A stretch of 64,000 nt of DNA from Hyphomicrobiales bacterium (GTDB lineage Bacteria; Pseudomonadota; Alphaproteobacteria; Rhizobiales; Ancalomicrobiaceae): NCBI GenBank assembly GCA_021286855.1, contig JAJTBO010000004.1, positions 62,001-126,000 on the forward strand. The letters run 5' to 3'. The notes beneath the pieces are model-generated. The model made no database searches. It was not told the DNA's origin and saw only the letters and a list, made by a program, of their open reading frames with translations. Of this stretch, positions 27,750 through 36,239 are shown in pieces. How positions within the stretch are numbered: the first letter of the stretch is position 1; the number at the start of each line of letters is the position of its first letter. The translations under genes and the position numbers were made by a program.

Positions 27750-28229
27750 TCAGGCACGGGGAATGTGCGACTCGACCAGCCAGAGCTGTTGGTCAATGCC
27801 GCGGGAGATCTCGGTGAACAGGTCGGCGGTGGCGACGTCGCCGAAGACCGTCGACGAGCCGATCGCCTCGCGGGACGACTGGCCGAAGGCGGCGAGCGAG
27901 CCGGCGACGGCGAAGAGGTGTTCGGGCTCGTCGGCGATGCCGAGGTAGTAGGGCACCAGGAACGAGCGTTCCGCCGCCACCTGGACGGTGCCGTGAGCGG
28001 TTCCGCCCAGACCGGCCGCACGTTCGGCGAGGAGATCGGACCAGGCCCCGACCTCCGCCGCGACGTCGTCGAAGAGCTTGTGGACCGCGATGAAGCTCGG
28101 ACCACGGACGTTCCAATGGGCCTGCTTGACCTGCGCCTGCAGGTCGATCGACGCCGCCAGATGCGTGTTGAGTAGTTCGATCGATTGCGCGCGAATGTTT
28201 TCGGAGAGCGTGTTGTGGGTCGGTTTCAT
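27750..28229 (-). CDS. dps: Dps-family DNA-protection ferritin
   Basis: A 159-residue ferritin-like protein that in this family forms a dodecamer, oxidises and stores iron and shields DNA during starvation or peroxide stress. The ferroxidase ligands are visible in KQAHWNVRGPSF (His) and DDVAAEVGAWSDLLAERAAGLGG (Asp/Glu). It ends LWLVESHIPRA like other rhizobial Dps proteins. GGAG precedes the ATG at 28227-28229. The neighbours are envelope and stress genes, consistent with general-stress control. Confidence 0.95.
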   Translation of the reverse strand: MKPTHNTLSENIRAQSIELLNTHLAASIDLQAQVKQAHWNVRGPSFIAVHKLFDDVAAEVGAWSDLLAERAAGLGGTAHGTVQVAAERSFLVPYYLGIADEPEHLFAVAGSLAAFGQSSREAIGSSTVFGDVATADLFTEISRGIDQQLWLVESHIPRA

Positions 28230-28878
28230 CGTGAAACTCCAGTGCTCGATGGTGCCGAAGGTCGTCCCCGTCGCCGAATACGATCCATCGGACCGAGCGC
28301 TGCGAGGCGGTTGCCTTCCGTAAGTCGTCGAGAGGAATGGTATCGAGGGGGAGCGAAAGGACGGCAGGCTCGGAAACTACTCAATCCGGATGGAGGTCGA
28401 CTTTCCGGACCCGCGATCATTTCTCTCGGGACCTGCGGACCGGGACGGCGTCGCAGCGGGGGAGGGACGCGCTCGTCGGCCCGACCGGCGGCTGTGGTCC
28501 GATCCGCGGCGCGGCGGTGGCACGCTACTACGACGTCGGGGCCGGTGAGGTCGTCGCACGGGGGGATAGGGCGACGGCAACCTCGGCGGCCGTCTCGAGG
28601 GAGTGCCGGGTTTGCAGGTCGCCGCCGTCGCCCGAGGTCGGGGACGAGGGGGGCGGATCTCACCATTTCCATCAGAGCGATCGGCAGCGACCCGAGCCGA
28701 CCCTGCGACGGTGACACGTCGGAGTGGAGGGTCGGAATCTACTCATCGCGAAATCGAGGTCCGGGAAAGCACGCGCAGGACCGGTTCTCGCCGATCTCTC
28801 CGACGGATCGGGTAAAGGCGTGATAGAATTCCCGGTGGTTCATCCTCGTGGGCGGATCGGCTGGAGAACGAGAGTCGC
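28230..28878. other. Long divergent intergenic region with two copies of a 13-base motif
   Basis: No gene could be supported in 649 nt; the open frames here look like random GC-rich sequence. It holds the leftward promoter of dps and the rightward promoter of the CheB/CheR fusion. The recurrent motif TCGGAAACTACTC is at 28370-28382 and TCGGAATCTACTC at 28732-28744 (135 nt before the fusion gene). A possible -10 TAGAAT lies at 28822-28827. Confidence 0.45.
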
Positions 28879-31800
28879 ATGTCGAACGACCGACCGGTTC
28901 CCCCCTCGGATCCCGTGACGCCGTCGGCCGACCCGCGCGAAGGCCTCACCGTCGTCGGCATCGGCGCCTCGGCGGGAGGCTTGGAGGCCTGTCGGCGGTT
29001 GCTCGCCTCGCTGCCCGCCGGTCACGGCATGGCCCTGGTGCTGGTGCAGCATCTCGACCCCACTCACGAAAGCCTGATGGCGGATCTCCTCGCCGGCCAT
29101 ACGTCGATGACGGTGGCGCAGGCGAGCGACGGCGAAAGGCTTCGCCCCGATCACCTCCATCTCATCCCGCCCGGCGCCTATCTCGCGGTCGAAGACGGGG
29201 TGCTGCGCGTGACCCGCCCGCAGGCCCGCCATGGCGCGCGGCTGCCCTTCGACTACTTTCTCGTGTCGCTGGCGCGGTCCTGTGGGCCGCGCGCCGTCGC
29301 GGTGGTGCTGTCGGGCTCGGGCGCCGACGGCAGCGGCGGCCTACCGGCGGTCGAGGCCGCCGGCGGCTTCGTCGTCGTCCAGGATCCGGACGAGGCCGGC
29401 TTCGACGGCATGCCGCGCAGCGCCATCGCCACCGGCACCGTCGACGCGGTGCTGCCGGTCGACGAGATCGGCCCAGCCCTGGTCGGGCATCTTCGGGGCG
29501 TTCGAGATCCGGCATCGGTGGATCCGGATCTCGCGACTTCGACGGATCGACTGGCCGAGATCGTCGACCTGTTGCGCGCCCACACGCCGCACGACTTCCG
29601 CCTCTACAAGCCGGGCACGCTCCGGCGGCGGATCGAGAGGCGGGTGGCGGCGGTGGGAGCCGCCGATGCCGCAGCCTACCTCGAACGACTGCGCGGCGAT
29701 CCGCACGAATTGGAGATTCTCGCCGCCGATCTCCTGATCAACGTCACCGGCTTCTTCCGCGACGCCGACGTCTTCGACCACCTCGCGACGACGATCGTGC
29801 CGGATCTGGTGCGAGATCGCTCGCCCGATCGGCCCATCCGCATCTGGGTCCCCGGCTGCAGCACCGGCGAGGAGGCCTATTCGCTGGCGATGGTGTTCCT
29901 CGAGGCGATCGCCGCCTCGAAGCGCAGCCTCAAGCTCCAGGTCTTCGCCTCGGACGTCGATGCCGACGCGGTGGCGACGGCGCGCGAGGGGCTCTATCCG
30001 ACGACCATCGAGGCCGACGTCTCGGCGGAGCGGCTCGCCCGCTTCTTCGTGAAGGAGGAGCACGGCTGGCGGGTCACGCCGGACCTGCGTGGCGTCGTGG
30101 TCTTCACCGTCCAGGACCTCCTCACCGATCCGCCGTTCTCCCGCCTCGATCTCGTCTCCTGCCGCAACCTGTTGATCTATCTCGGCAGCGAGGCGCAGGA
30201 GAAGGTCCTGGCGCTGTTCCACTTCGCCCTGCGCGAGGGGGGGCTGCTGCTGCTCGGCAATTCGGAGACCGCCGGCGACGTCGACGGCCGCTTCGAAGCT
30301 CTCTCCAAGCCCGGACGTCTCTTCCGCCGCATCGGGCCCGGCCGGGCCGGCGACTTCGGTCCGGTCTCGGGAGGCGACGGCACCACCACGGAGTTCCGCC
30401 GCCAGCCGGGTCGAACGCCGAAGCGCCAGGCGAGCCTCGCCGAGCTGTGCCGCCGTCTGGTGATCGAGGATTTCGCCCCCGCGGCGGTGTTGATCGATCG
30501 CAAATACGAATGCCTCTACACGCTCGGGCCGATCGACCGCCATCTCCGGGTGGCGCCGGGAGCGCCCAGCCACGACCTCCTCACCCAGGTGCCGGAAGCC
30601 CTGCGGATCAAGTTGCGCTCGGCGATCCAACGCGCCGTCCAGGACGATGTCCGTGTGGTCGTCGACGGCGGACGGATCGCCCGCGACGGCATCGAGGTGC
30701 CCTTCTCCATCGACGTCCGCCCGGTCCACGAGCCGGGCGAGGAGCCGATGTTCCTCGTCTGCTTCGTCGAAGAGCGGCCGCAGAGCCCGCGCGGCGATCT
30801 GCCCGTCGACGACGACGACGATCCGCGCATCGTCGAACTCGAGCGTGAACTCGACGTCACCCGGCGCGAACTCCAGGGCGCGATCCGCAGCCTGGAGGTC
30901 TCCGTCGAAGAGCAGAAGGTGGTCAACGAGGAGGCGCTCTCCGCCAACGAGGAGTTCCAGTCGACCAACGAGGAACTCCTGACCTCGAAGGAGGAGTTGC
31001 AGTCGCTCAACGAGGAACTGACCGCGCTCAACGGACAGCTCCAGGAGACGCTGGAGCGCCACCGCACCACCTCGAACGATCTGCAGAACGTTCTCTATTC
31101 GACCGACGTGGCGACGCTGTTCCTCGACACCGATCTCAACATCCGCTTCTTCACTCCGGCGACCCGGTCACTGTTCAGCATCATCTCGAGCGACGTCGGC
31201 CGGCCGCTCGCCGATCTGCGCTTCCTCGCCGCCGACGCGGCGTTGCTCGACGACGCGAAGGCGGTGATGCGCAGCTCGACGCCGGTCGAACGCGAGATCG
31301 AGGCGCCCGGCGGCCAGTGGTTCATTCGCCGCGTCCTGCCCTATCGCACCCTCGACGACGGCATGGCGGGGGTGGTGATCACCTTCGTCGACGTCACCGA
31401 ACGGCGCCGCATCTCCGAGGCGCTCGACGCCGCCAAGCGAGAGGCCGAGCGCGCCAGCCTCGCCAAGTCGCGCTTCCTCGCCGCCGCCAACCACGATCTG
31501 CGCCAGCCGTTGCAGACGCTCTGCCTCTTGCAGGGTCTGTTGGCCGGCGCGGTGGAGAGCGACAAGGCGAAGCGGCTGGTGGCGCGCTTCGAGGACGCTC
31601 TCGGCGCCATGACCGGCATGCTCGACACGCTGCTCGACATGAACCAGATCGAGGCGGGGACGGTCCAGGTCGAGCTCGCCGACGTGCCGATCGGCGAGGT
31701 CTTCGAGCGCATGGCCGGCGAGTTCTCCTATGCGGCGGAGAGTAAGGGCCTCGAGCTCGGGGTGTGTCCGACCACTCAGGTGGCGCGCACCGATCGACGC

Positions 31801-33228
31801 CTGCTCGAACAGATGATCCGCAATCTCCTCGCCAATGCGCTGAAATACACGCCGCACGGCAAGATCGTGCTCGGCTGCCGGCGGCACGGCGCCACCCTGC
31901 GCATCGAGGTGTGGGACACCGGCATCGGCATCGCCGCGAAGGATCTCCAATCGATCTTCGAGGAATACCACCAGATCGACAACGCCGCCCGCGATCGCAG
32001 CCTGGGCCTCGGTCTCGGCCTGTCGATCGTCCAACGCCTCGCCGATCTCCTCGGCCATCGGGTCCGCGTCGAGTCGCGTCCGGGGCAAGGGTCGATGTTC
32101 TCGATCGAGGTGCCACGGCTGGTCGCCCCCCGCCGGCCGGCGCCGACGATCCCCGCCGCCGACACAACGCCCGCCCCGACACCGGTCGGCGCGCGCCGCA
32201 ACGGGTCGATCCTGGTGGTCGAGGACGAGCCGGACGTGCGCGATCTCCTGGAACTGGTTCTGGAGCGCGAGGGCCATCTGGTGGTCGCGGCGGCCGACGG
32301 CGTCGCCGCGGTGAGGTTGGTGGCGGAGGGGACGCTGCGTCCCGATCTGGTGCTCGCCGACTTCAATCTGCCCGGCGGTCTCGACGGGCTCGGGGTCGTG
32401 GCGCGGCTGCGCGAGGAGAGCCGCCGGCCGCTGCCGGCGATCATCCTGACCGGCGACATCTCGCCCGACACGCTGCGCGACATCGTCGACCAGGACTGCC
32501 TGCATCTCGACAAACCGTTGAAGGCCGAGGCCCTGATCGCCGCCGTCGACAGTCTGCTCGCCGCGCCGGCGCAACGGCCCGTCACGAAGCCGCGGCCCGA
32601 TACGGCCGCGCCGCCGCCGGCCACACCGATGACGCAGGTCTGGCTGGTCGACGACGATGCCCACTTCCGATCGGAGATCGGCGCGCTGCTGGCGGCGGAA
32701 GGCTTGACGGTCGCCGCCTACGACAGCGGCGAGGCCTTTCTCGCGGCCTACCGCCCGGGTGGCGAGGCCTGCCTATTGATCGACGCCGCGCTGCCGGGGA
32801 TGAGCGGGCTCGATCTGCTGCACCGGCTCGCCGCCGAGGGGCACGCCCTGCCGTCGATCATGATCACCGGCCACGGCGACGTGGCCATGGCGGTCGAGGC
32901 GATGAAGGCGGGGGCGGTCGACTTTCTGGCGAAGCCGGTCGGCCGTGACGACCTGATGGCCTGCGTGCGGCGAGCGCTCTCCAACGCTCGCGACGACGAG
33001 CGCGAGGCCGCCACGCGCGAGGAGGCGGTGCAGCGGCTCGCCGGTCTGACACCGCGCCAGATCGAGATCATGGAAAGAGTCCTCGCCGGCCATCCGAGCA
33101 AGAACATCGCCACCGATCTCGGCATAAGCCAGCGCACCGTCGAGAACCATCGCGCCGCGATCATGAAGAAGACGGGCGTGAAGTCGCTGCCGGCGCTGGC
33201 ACGCCTGGTCGCCGCCGCCGCCGGTTGA
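28879..33228 (+). CDS. CheB-CheR-PAS-histidine kinase-REC-REC-LuxR fusion protein
   Basis: 1,449 residues combining, in order, these parts. A CheB methylesterase (GASAGG Ser31, QHLDP His58, GSGADGSGG) is followed by a CheR-type SAM methyltransferase (PGCSTGEEAYSLAMVF near residue 327, SCRNLLIYL). A long coiled coil is rich in ANEEFQSTNEELLTSKEELQ. Then come a PAS domain (LFLDTDLNIRFFTPA) and a kinase with H872 in NHDLRQPLQ and the G1/G2 boxes DTGIGIA and GLGLGLS. Receiver 1 has D1161 and receiver 2 has D1302. A LuxR/FixJ-type helix-turn-helix ends the chain (TPRQIEIMERVLAG, KNIATDLGISQRTVENHRAA). CheB/CheR hybrid kinases are known in alphaproteobacteria. Ending in a complete FixJ-like response regulator is unusual: the protein could sense, relay and bind DNA itself. 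No membrane span is visible, so it is cytoplasmic. The signal and targets are unknown. Confidence 0.92.
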   Translation: MSNDRPVPPSDPVTPSADPREGLTVVGIGASAGGLEACRRLLASLPAGHGMALVLVQHLDPTHESLMADLLAGHTSMTVAQASDGERLRPDHLHLIPPGAYLAVEDGVLRVTRPQARHGARLPFDYFLVSLARSCGPRAVAVVLSGSGADGSGGLPAVEAAGGFVVVQDPDEAGFDGMPRSAIATGTVDAVLPVDEIGPALVGHLRGVRDPASVDPDLATSTDRLAEIVDLLRAHTPHDFRLYKPGTLRRRIERRVAAVGAADAAAYLERLRGDPHELEILAADLLINVTGFFRDADVFDHLATTIVPDLVRDRSPDRPIRIWVPGCSTGEEAYSLAMVFLEAIAASKRSLKLQVFASDVDADAVATAREGLYPTTIEADVSAERLARFFVKEEHGWRVTPDLRGVVVFTVQDLLTDPPFSRLDLVSCRNLLIYLGSEAQEKVLALFHFALREGGLLLLGNSETAGDVDGRFEALSKPGRLFRRIGPGRAGDFGPVSGGDGTTTEFRRQPGRTPKRQASLAELCRRLVIEDFAPAAVLIDRKYECLYTLGPIDRHLRVAPGAPSHDLLTQVPEALRIKLRSAIQRAVQDDVRVVVDGGRIARDGIEVPFSIDVRPVHEPGEEPMFLVCFVEERPQSPRGDLPVDDDDDPRIVELERELDVTRRELQGAIRSLEVSVEEQKVVNEEALSANEEFQSTNEELLTSKEELQSLNEELTALNGQLQETLERHRTTSNDLQNVLYSTDVATLFLDTDLNIRFFTPATRSLFSIISSDVGRPLADLRFLAADAALLDDAKAVMRSSTPVEREIEAPGGQWFIRRVLPYRTLDDGMAGVVITFVDVTERRRISEALDAAKREAERASLAKSRFLAAANHDLRQPLQTLCLLQGLLAGAVESDKAKRLVARFEDALGAMTGMLDTLLDMNQIEAGTVQVELADVPIGEVFERMAGEFSYAAESKGLELGVCPTTQVARTDRRLLEQMIRNLLANALKYTPHGKIVLGCRRHGATLRIEVWDTGIGIAAKDLQSIFEEYHQIDNAARDRSLGLGLGLSIVQRLADLLGHRVRVESRPGQGSMFSIEVPRLVAPRRPAPTIPAADTTPAPTPVGARRNGSILVVEDEPDVRDLLELVLEREGHLVVAAADGVAAVRLVAEGTLRPDLVLADFNLPGGLDGLGVVARLREESRRPLPAIILTGDISPDTLRDIVDQDCLHLDKPLKAEALIAAVDSLLAAPAQRPVTKPRPDTAAPPPATPMTQVWLVDDDAHFRSEIGALLAAEGLTVAAYDSGEAFLAAYRPGGEACLLIDAALPGMSGLDLLHRLAAEGHALPSIMITGHGDVAMAVEAMKAGAVDFLAKPVGRDDLMACVRRALSNARDDEREAATREEAVQRLAGLTPRQIEIMERVLAGHPSKNIATDLGISQRTVENHRAAIMKKTGVKSLPALARLVAAAAG

Positions 33229-33313
33229 CCGGCGCTCCGTCGCGCTTCGCCCCGACCGAGATTCCGGAGTCCATCCTCGGCGCTGCCCGCCGCCCCTCGG
33301 CCGAGGTGCCGGC

Positions 33314-33688
33314 TCAGTCGATGACGTCGACGATCCGGCGAGTGGTGAGATCGACGAGGACGGGATGCCCGTCGACGATGGCGTAGCTGAACGCACGGAC
33401 GCCGAATTCGGCGGGAACCTCATGATAGGTCACGCCCCGCGCGGGCAGAACCGCGCCGATGACCACCGCTCGACCGTAGGTGTAGGAGGTGTGGTGCCTG
33501 CGAACGACGTATCGGCGAAAGCGCGGGCGTTGGCCGGGGGCGAAGAGCCCGGCGAAAATTCTGTCCGCCGGAACGACGCCGGTGGCGAGAGCCGCGTCCT
33601 CGACGCCCCCGCCGACGCCCTGGGCTCCCGCGGCGATCGTCGACGTCAACGTCGCTGCCAAGGCGGCGGCGATCATCGTCTTCTTCAT
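33314..33688 (-). CDS. Secreted DUF1236-like protein
   Basis: 124 residues. A signal peptide (MKKTMIAAALAATLTSTIAAGAQ) is followed by a low-complexity stretch. The C-terminal half contains GAVLPARGVTYHEVPAEFG, then YAIVDGHPVLVD with TTRRIVDVID, the pattern of DUF1236/RcnB-like periplasmic proteins of Rhizobiales. GGGAG precedes the ATG. A copy of the recurrent 13-mer points at this gene from 275 nt upstream. Function unknown; probably envelope stress. Confidence 0.82.
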   Translation of the reverse strand: MKKTMIAAALAATLTSTIAAGAQGVGGGVEDAALATGVVPADRIFAGLFAPGQRPRFRRYVVRRHHTSYTYGRAVVIGAVLPARGVTYHEVPAEFGVRAFSYAIVDGHPVLVDLTTRRIVDVID

Positions 33689-34150
33689 GTGGAACTCCCA
33701 TCGCCGTTTCCGAGACTTCGCCGAAGCGCTCGAGCGTGGCGTCGCTCGATCGTATTCGTCCTGTTCGGGTCCGTTGTTCGAGTTGGTCGGATCCGGAAGG
33801 GTGCAATTCCGGCGGCCGGAGATCGCGCGAGTTCTCTGTGCGGAGAATGGATCCGAAGAGAATTGCGGCGAAAGAATCGGAAACTACGCGGCTCGATGGC
33901 GAAGATCCCGTTGGCGCTCCGATGATGCGGGCTCGAGTTCGGCGTGGAAGTCGGGGGACCTCGAGTAGATTCCGAGGCTGCCTCCCCACGGGTGTCCTGC
34001 CTAGGCTCCGTCTCGGTCCCACTCGACGACCATGTCGGCGAATTCCGTCGGCCCGCCGCGCTCTGCCGGAGGTGACGAAGGCGCCGGTTCCCCCTGCTTC
34101 GTGCGGTCCGACGATCGGACGAAGGCGCACTCCGACAAGGAGCCCCGATA
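33689..34150. other. Divergent intergenic region with facing 13-base motifs
   Basis: No gene is supported in 462 nt. TCGGAAACTACGC lies at 33877-33889 on the + strand, toward the His-rich gene. TCGGAATCTACTC lies at 33963-33975 on the - strand, toward the DUF1236 gene. The two copies therefore point across each other to opposite genes, as expected for overlapping divergent regulatory regions. Confidence 0.45.
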
Positions 34151-34384
34151 TTGGCCCTCCCTCCCAAACATCTCGCCACGGAACACCACCACCAGGCGGC
34201 GTCTCATCATCATGCCGCCGCGCACCATCATCATCAGGCTGCGTATTTCTACGAGCAGGGGGATCACGACGCGGCCGAAAGCCACGCCGCCGCGGCCCTC
34301 GAGCAAAGCGAGCTCGCGCAGCGACAATCCACCACCGCACATGCGCGGTCCCGTGGCGGATCGCTGCAGTCGTCCGAACATTGA
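34151..34384 (+). CDS. Histidine-rich small protein
   Basis: 77 residues beginning ALPPKHLATEHHHQAASHHHAAAHHHHQAAYF (quoted in part: TEHHHQAASHHHAAAHHHH), then a helical AAESHAAAALEQSELAQRQS segment. It starts with TTG at 34151, supported by AAGGAG eight bases upstream; no ATG is available. The histidine clusters suggest metal (Ni, Zn, Cu) binding. Very similar short proteins are common unannotated companions of stress genes in Rhizobiales. It precedes csbD by 59 nt on the same strand. Confidence 0.72.
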   Translation: MALPPKHLATEHHHQAASHHHAAAHHHHQAAYFYEQGDHDAAESHAAAALEQSELAQRQSTTAHARSRGGSLQSSEH

Positions 34385-34443
34385 CGGCGATCGGACGCCG
34401 CGCATCCGGCGCGAAGCACGCCGCGACACTCCAGGAGACAGTG

Positions 34444-34614
34444 ATGAACAAGGATCGTATCGCCGGTTCGGCCAAACAGACCGTCGGCAGCATCAAGGAA
34501 ATGGCCGGCAAGGCCCTCGGCGACCCCGAGATGGTCGCCGATGGCAAGGCCGAACAGGTCGAAGGCAAGGTTCAGAGCGCCGTCGGTGGTCTGAAGGACG
34601 CCTTGAAGCCGTGA
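34444..34614 (+). CDS. CsbD-family stress protein
   Basis: 56 residues: MNKDRIAGSAKQTVGSIKEM, then AGKALGDPEMVADGKAEQVEGK and GLKDALKP. This is the complete CsbD repeat pattern (a small four-helix, highly charged protein induced by the general stress response). Lys/Glu-rich, soluble, no catalytic residues. AGGAGACAG precedes the ATG. Its exact biochemical role is unknown in all organisms. Confidence 0.94.
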   Translation: MNKDRIAGSAKQTVGSIKEMAGKALGDPEMVADGKAEQVEGKVQSAVGGLKDALKP

Positions 34615-34909
34615 GTTCGGGACGAGACGGAGGCGGCGTTCACGCCGTTCTCCGATTCCCGCACGGATTGCGAACGCATGAGGGACTCCTCATGCAACGC
34701 GCTCCAGCCTCTTCGGCCGGTCACGCCGTCGTCGGCGCGTCGCGGCTTGCGCCGGCGCACTCGAAGTCTGGGATCGGACGTCGTTCCTCTGCGTCGTCGT
34801 CGAGGGATCGCCGGAGAACCTGCCCGATCACGCCTACGCCGATCGAACCGTCCCGACGTGCCGGCCACAGTCCCTGCTGCCGGTGCGTCGATGGTCGAGG
34901 AGACACCCC
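34615..34909. other. Intergenic region between csbD and DUF3309 gene
   Basis: 295 nt without a supportable gene. A short hairpin-prone stretch (GGCGGCGTTCACGCCGTTC around 34632) follows csbD and may end its transcript. No other structure was seen. Confidence 0.35.
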
Positions 34910-35068
34910 ATGAGTATCGGCACCATTCTGCTGATCGTCCTCATCCTCTTCCTGGTCGGCGCACTGCCGAACTGGCCGCACTCTTCCCGTTGGGGCTACG
35001 GCCCCAGCGGCGCCGTCGGCGTGATCCTGATCATCGTCGTCGTCCTGCTCCTCCTCGGCCGGATCTGA
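34910..35068 (+). CDS. DUF3309 small membrane protein
   Basis: 52 residues: MSIGTILLIVLILFLVGALP, the signature PNWPHSSRWGYGPSG, and a second hydrophobic helix (VGVILIIVVVLLLLGRI). Both the double-helix topology and the WPHSRxWGYxPSG linker identify DUF3309. Inner-membrane, function unknown, usually part of stress regulons. GAGGAG lies eight bases before the ATG, which decides the start over an upstream in-frame codon. Confidence 0.93.
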   Translation: MSIGTILLIVLILFLVGALPNWPHSSRWGYGPSGAVGVILIIVVVLLLLGRI

Positions 35069-35330
35069 TCCGATGGCCAGCCGCCCCGTGCCGGCTGCGG
35101 CCGGTTCAGGGTGCGCGCTCTGCGACGCCGGTTGTGCCGGCCGGCGCACACGACAGGCCGTTCGCCGGTGATCGAGGTGTCGAAACCGCCCGTCGGCGGG
35201 GTCGGCTCCACGTCGACGCCCACGCCTCGGCCCATCCCGACGGAGAAATCCGCGGGCAGGTGGCGAAGGCCGGATGGGTGCGACCGTCGCGCCGCCGCCG
35301 GTTCCCGAGCCGCGGACGGAACATTGAACA

Positions 35331-35350
35331 GGCGCCCCGATCGGGGCGCC
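35331..35350. promoter_or_regulatory. Perfect 20-bp palindrome before the DUF3096 gene
   Basis: GGCGCCCCGATCGGGGCGCC is fully self-complementary and touches the ribosome-binding site GAAGGAG (35351-35357) of the next gene. It may fold as an RNA hairpin shielding translation or act as a DNA operator. The rest of the 295-nt gap (35069-35363) shows no gene. Confidence 0.55.
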
Positions 35351-35363
35351 GAAGGAGCGGACC

Positions 35364-35507
35364 ATGACCCTCGGAATCGCCCAAGTCCAGCCGATCGTCG
35401 CCCTGATCGCCGGCGTCCTCATCCTCGTGATGCCACGGCTGTTGAACTACATCGTCGCCGTCTTCCTGATCGTCTCCGGACTGCTCGGCCTCGGCCTGAT
35501 CCGCTGA
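35364..35507 (+). CDS. DUF3096 small membrane protein
   Basis: 47 residues: MTLGIAQVQPIVALIAGVLI, then LVMPRLLNYIVAVFLIVSG and LLGLGLIR. The QPIxALIAGxLIL-PRLLNYIVA pattern is DUF3096, a two-helix inner-membrane protein of unknown function. GAAGGAG precedes the ATG and a terminator-like hairpin follows, so it is probably monocistronic. Confidence 0.93.
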   Translation: MTLGIAQVQPIVALIAGVLILVMPRLLNYIVAVFLIVSGLLGLGLIR

Positions 35508-35531
35508 GGCCTTCCTCGCCTTCGCCGAAGC

Positions 35532-35565
35532 GGCCGCTCCCGGGAACAAGTCCTCGGGAGCGGCC
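35532..35565 (+). terminator. Hairpin after the DUF3096 gene
   Basis: GGCCGCTCCCG (35532-35542) pairs perfectly with CGGGAGCGGCC (35555-35565) around a 12-nt loop. It lies 24 nt after the stop; no strong T-run follows. Confidence 0.65.
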
Positions 35566-35658
35566 CGGTTCACGTGGTCTCCCTCGCCGGTGGGTCATCG
35601 GGCGATCCGGCGATCCGGCGCCGCTTCGGAGGCCGTTCGCGGCGCGAGCCCGTCGGGA

Positions 35659-36096
35659 TCACCTGCCGCGCCCGGCACCGATGACCATCGGCTTCAGGAT
35701 CTGGAAGCCGCGTGGAAAGGGCAGCGACGCGACGCCGGAGGCGACCATCTGGGTGACGATCTCCAGGCTGCGGCGCAGATCGGCGAAGCTGTAGGGTTTG
35801 GAGAGGCAGGCGTCGCCGGGGGCGCCGTTTTGCAGCAATTGGCGCGTGTTGCCGGTGGCATAGAGCACGCCGACCCGTCCCAGCGAGGTCAATCGGCCGG
35901 GGATCTCGGTGCCGAGACCGCCGTCGGCGAGGCGGACGTCGAGGACCAGGAGGTCGGGGTGGTGTTCGAACGCGAGCGCCACGGCTTCGTCGACCGCACG
36001 AGCGACGCCGCAGACCCCGTAGCCACAACCGACCAGGAAGTCCTTCGTCATCTCCGCGATCATCGGGTCGTCTTCGACGATCAACACCTCGAGCAT
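35659..36096 (-). CDS. Single-domain response regulator
   Basis: 145 residues with one CheY-like receiver domain: the acidic pair in VLIVEDDPMIAE, phospho-acceptor Asp in DLLVLDVRLADGG, Thr/Ala switch region in VLYATGN, and Lys in CLSKPYSFADL. A short C-terminal tail (FQILKPMVIGAGRGR) carries no output domain. GAGAAGG precedes the ATG at 36094-36096. Small receivers of this type act as phosphorelay intermediates in alphaproteobacterial stress signalling. A link to the large hybrid kinase at 28.9-33.2 kb is possible but unproven. Confidence 0.92.
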   Translation of the reverse strand: MLEVLIVEDDPMIAEMTKDFLVGCGYGVCGVARAVDEAVALAFEHHPDLLVLDVRLADGGLGTEIPGRLTSLGRVGVLYATGNTRQLLQNGAPGDACLSKPYSFADLRRSLEIVTQMVASGVASLPFPRGFQILKPMVIGAGRGR

Positions 36097-36239
36097 CGTC
36101 GTACCTTCTCTGTTGCCGTGATGCCGCCCCACCGTGTCGACGCCAGCTACGCACGCCGCCATTGCCGACCGCGACCACCGGAATAAACCCATGCCGTACG
36201 CCCGCCGGCGTGGCGACGACGCCCGGGCTGGCCTCCGGC

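Noticed and set aside
28370-28382. EcfG (general stress sigma factor) promoter
   Set aside because: The recurrent TCGGAAACTACTC motif lacks GGAAC followed at 16-17 nt by CGTT at every copy inspected.
28230-28878. Several 60-210-codon open frames between dps and the chemotaxis-like fusion
   Set aside because: They lack ribosome-binding sites, overlap each other in several frames and have random Arg/Gly/Ser-rich composition.
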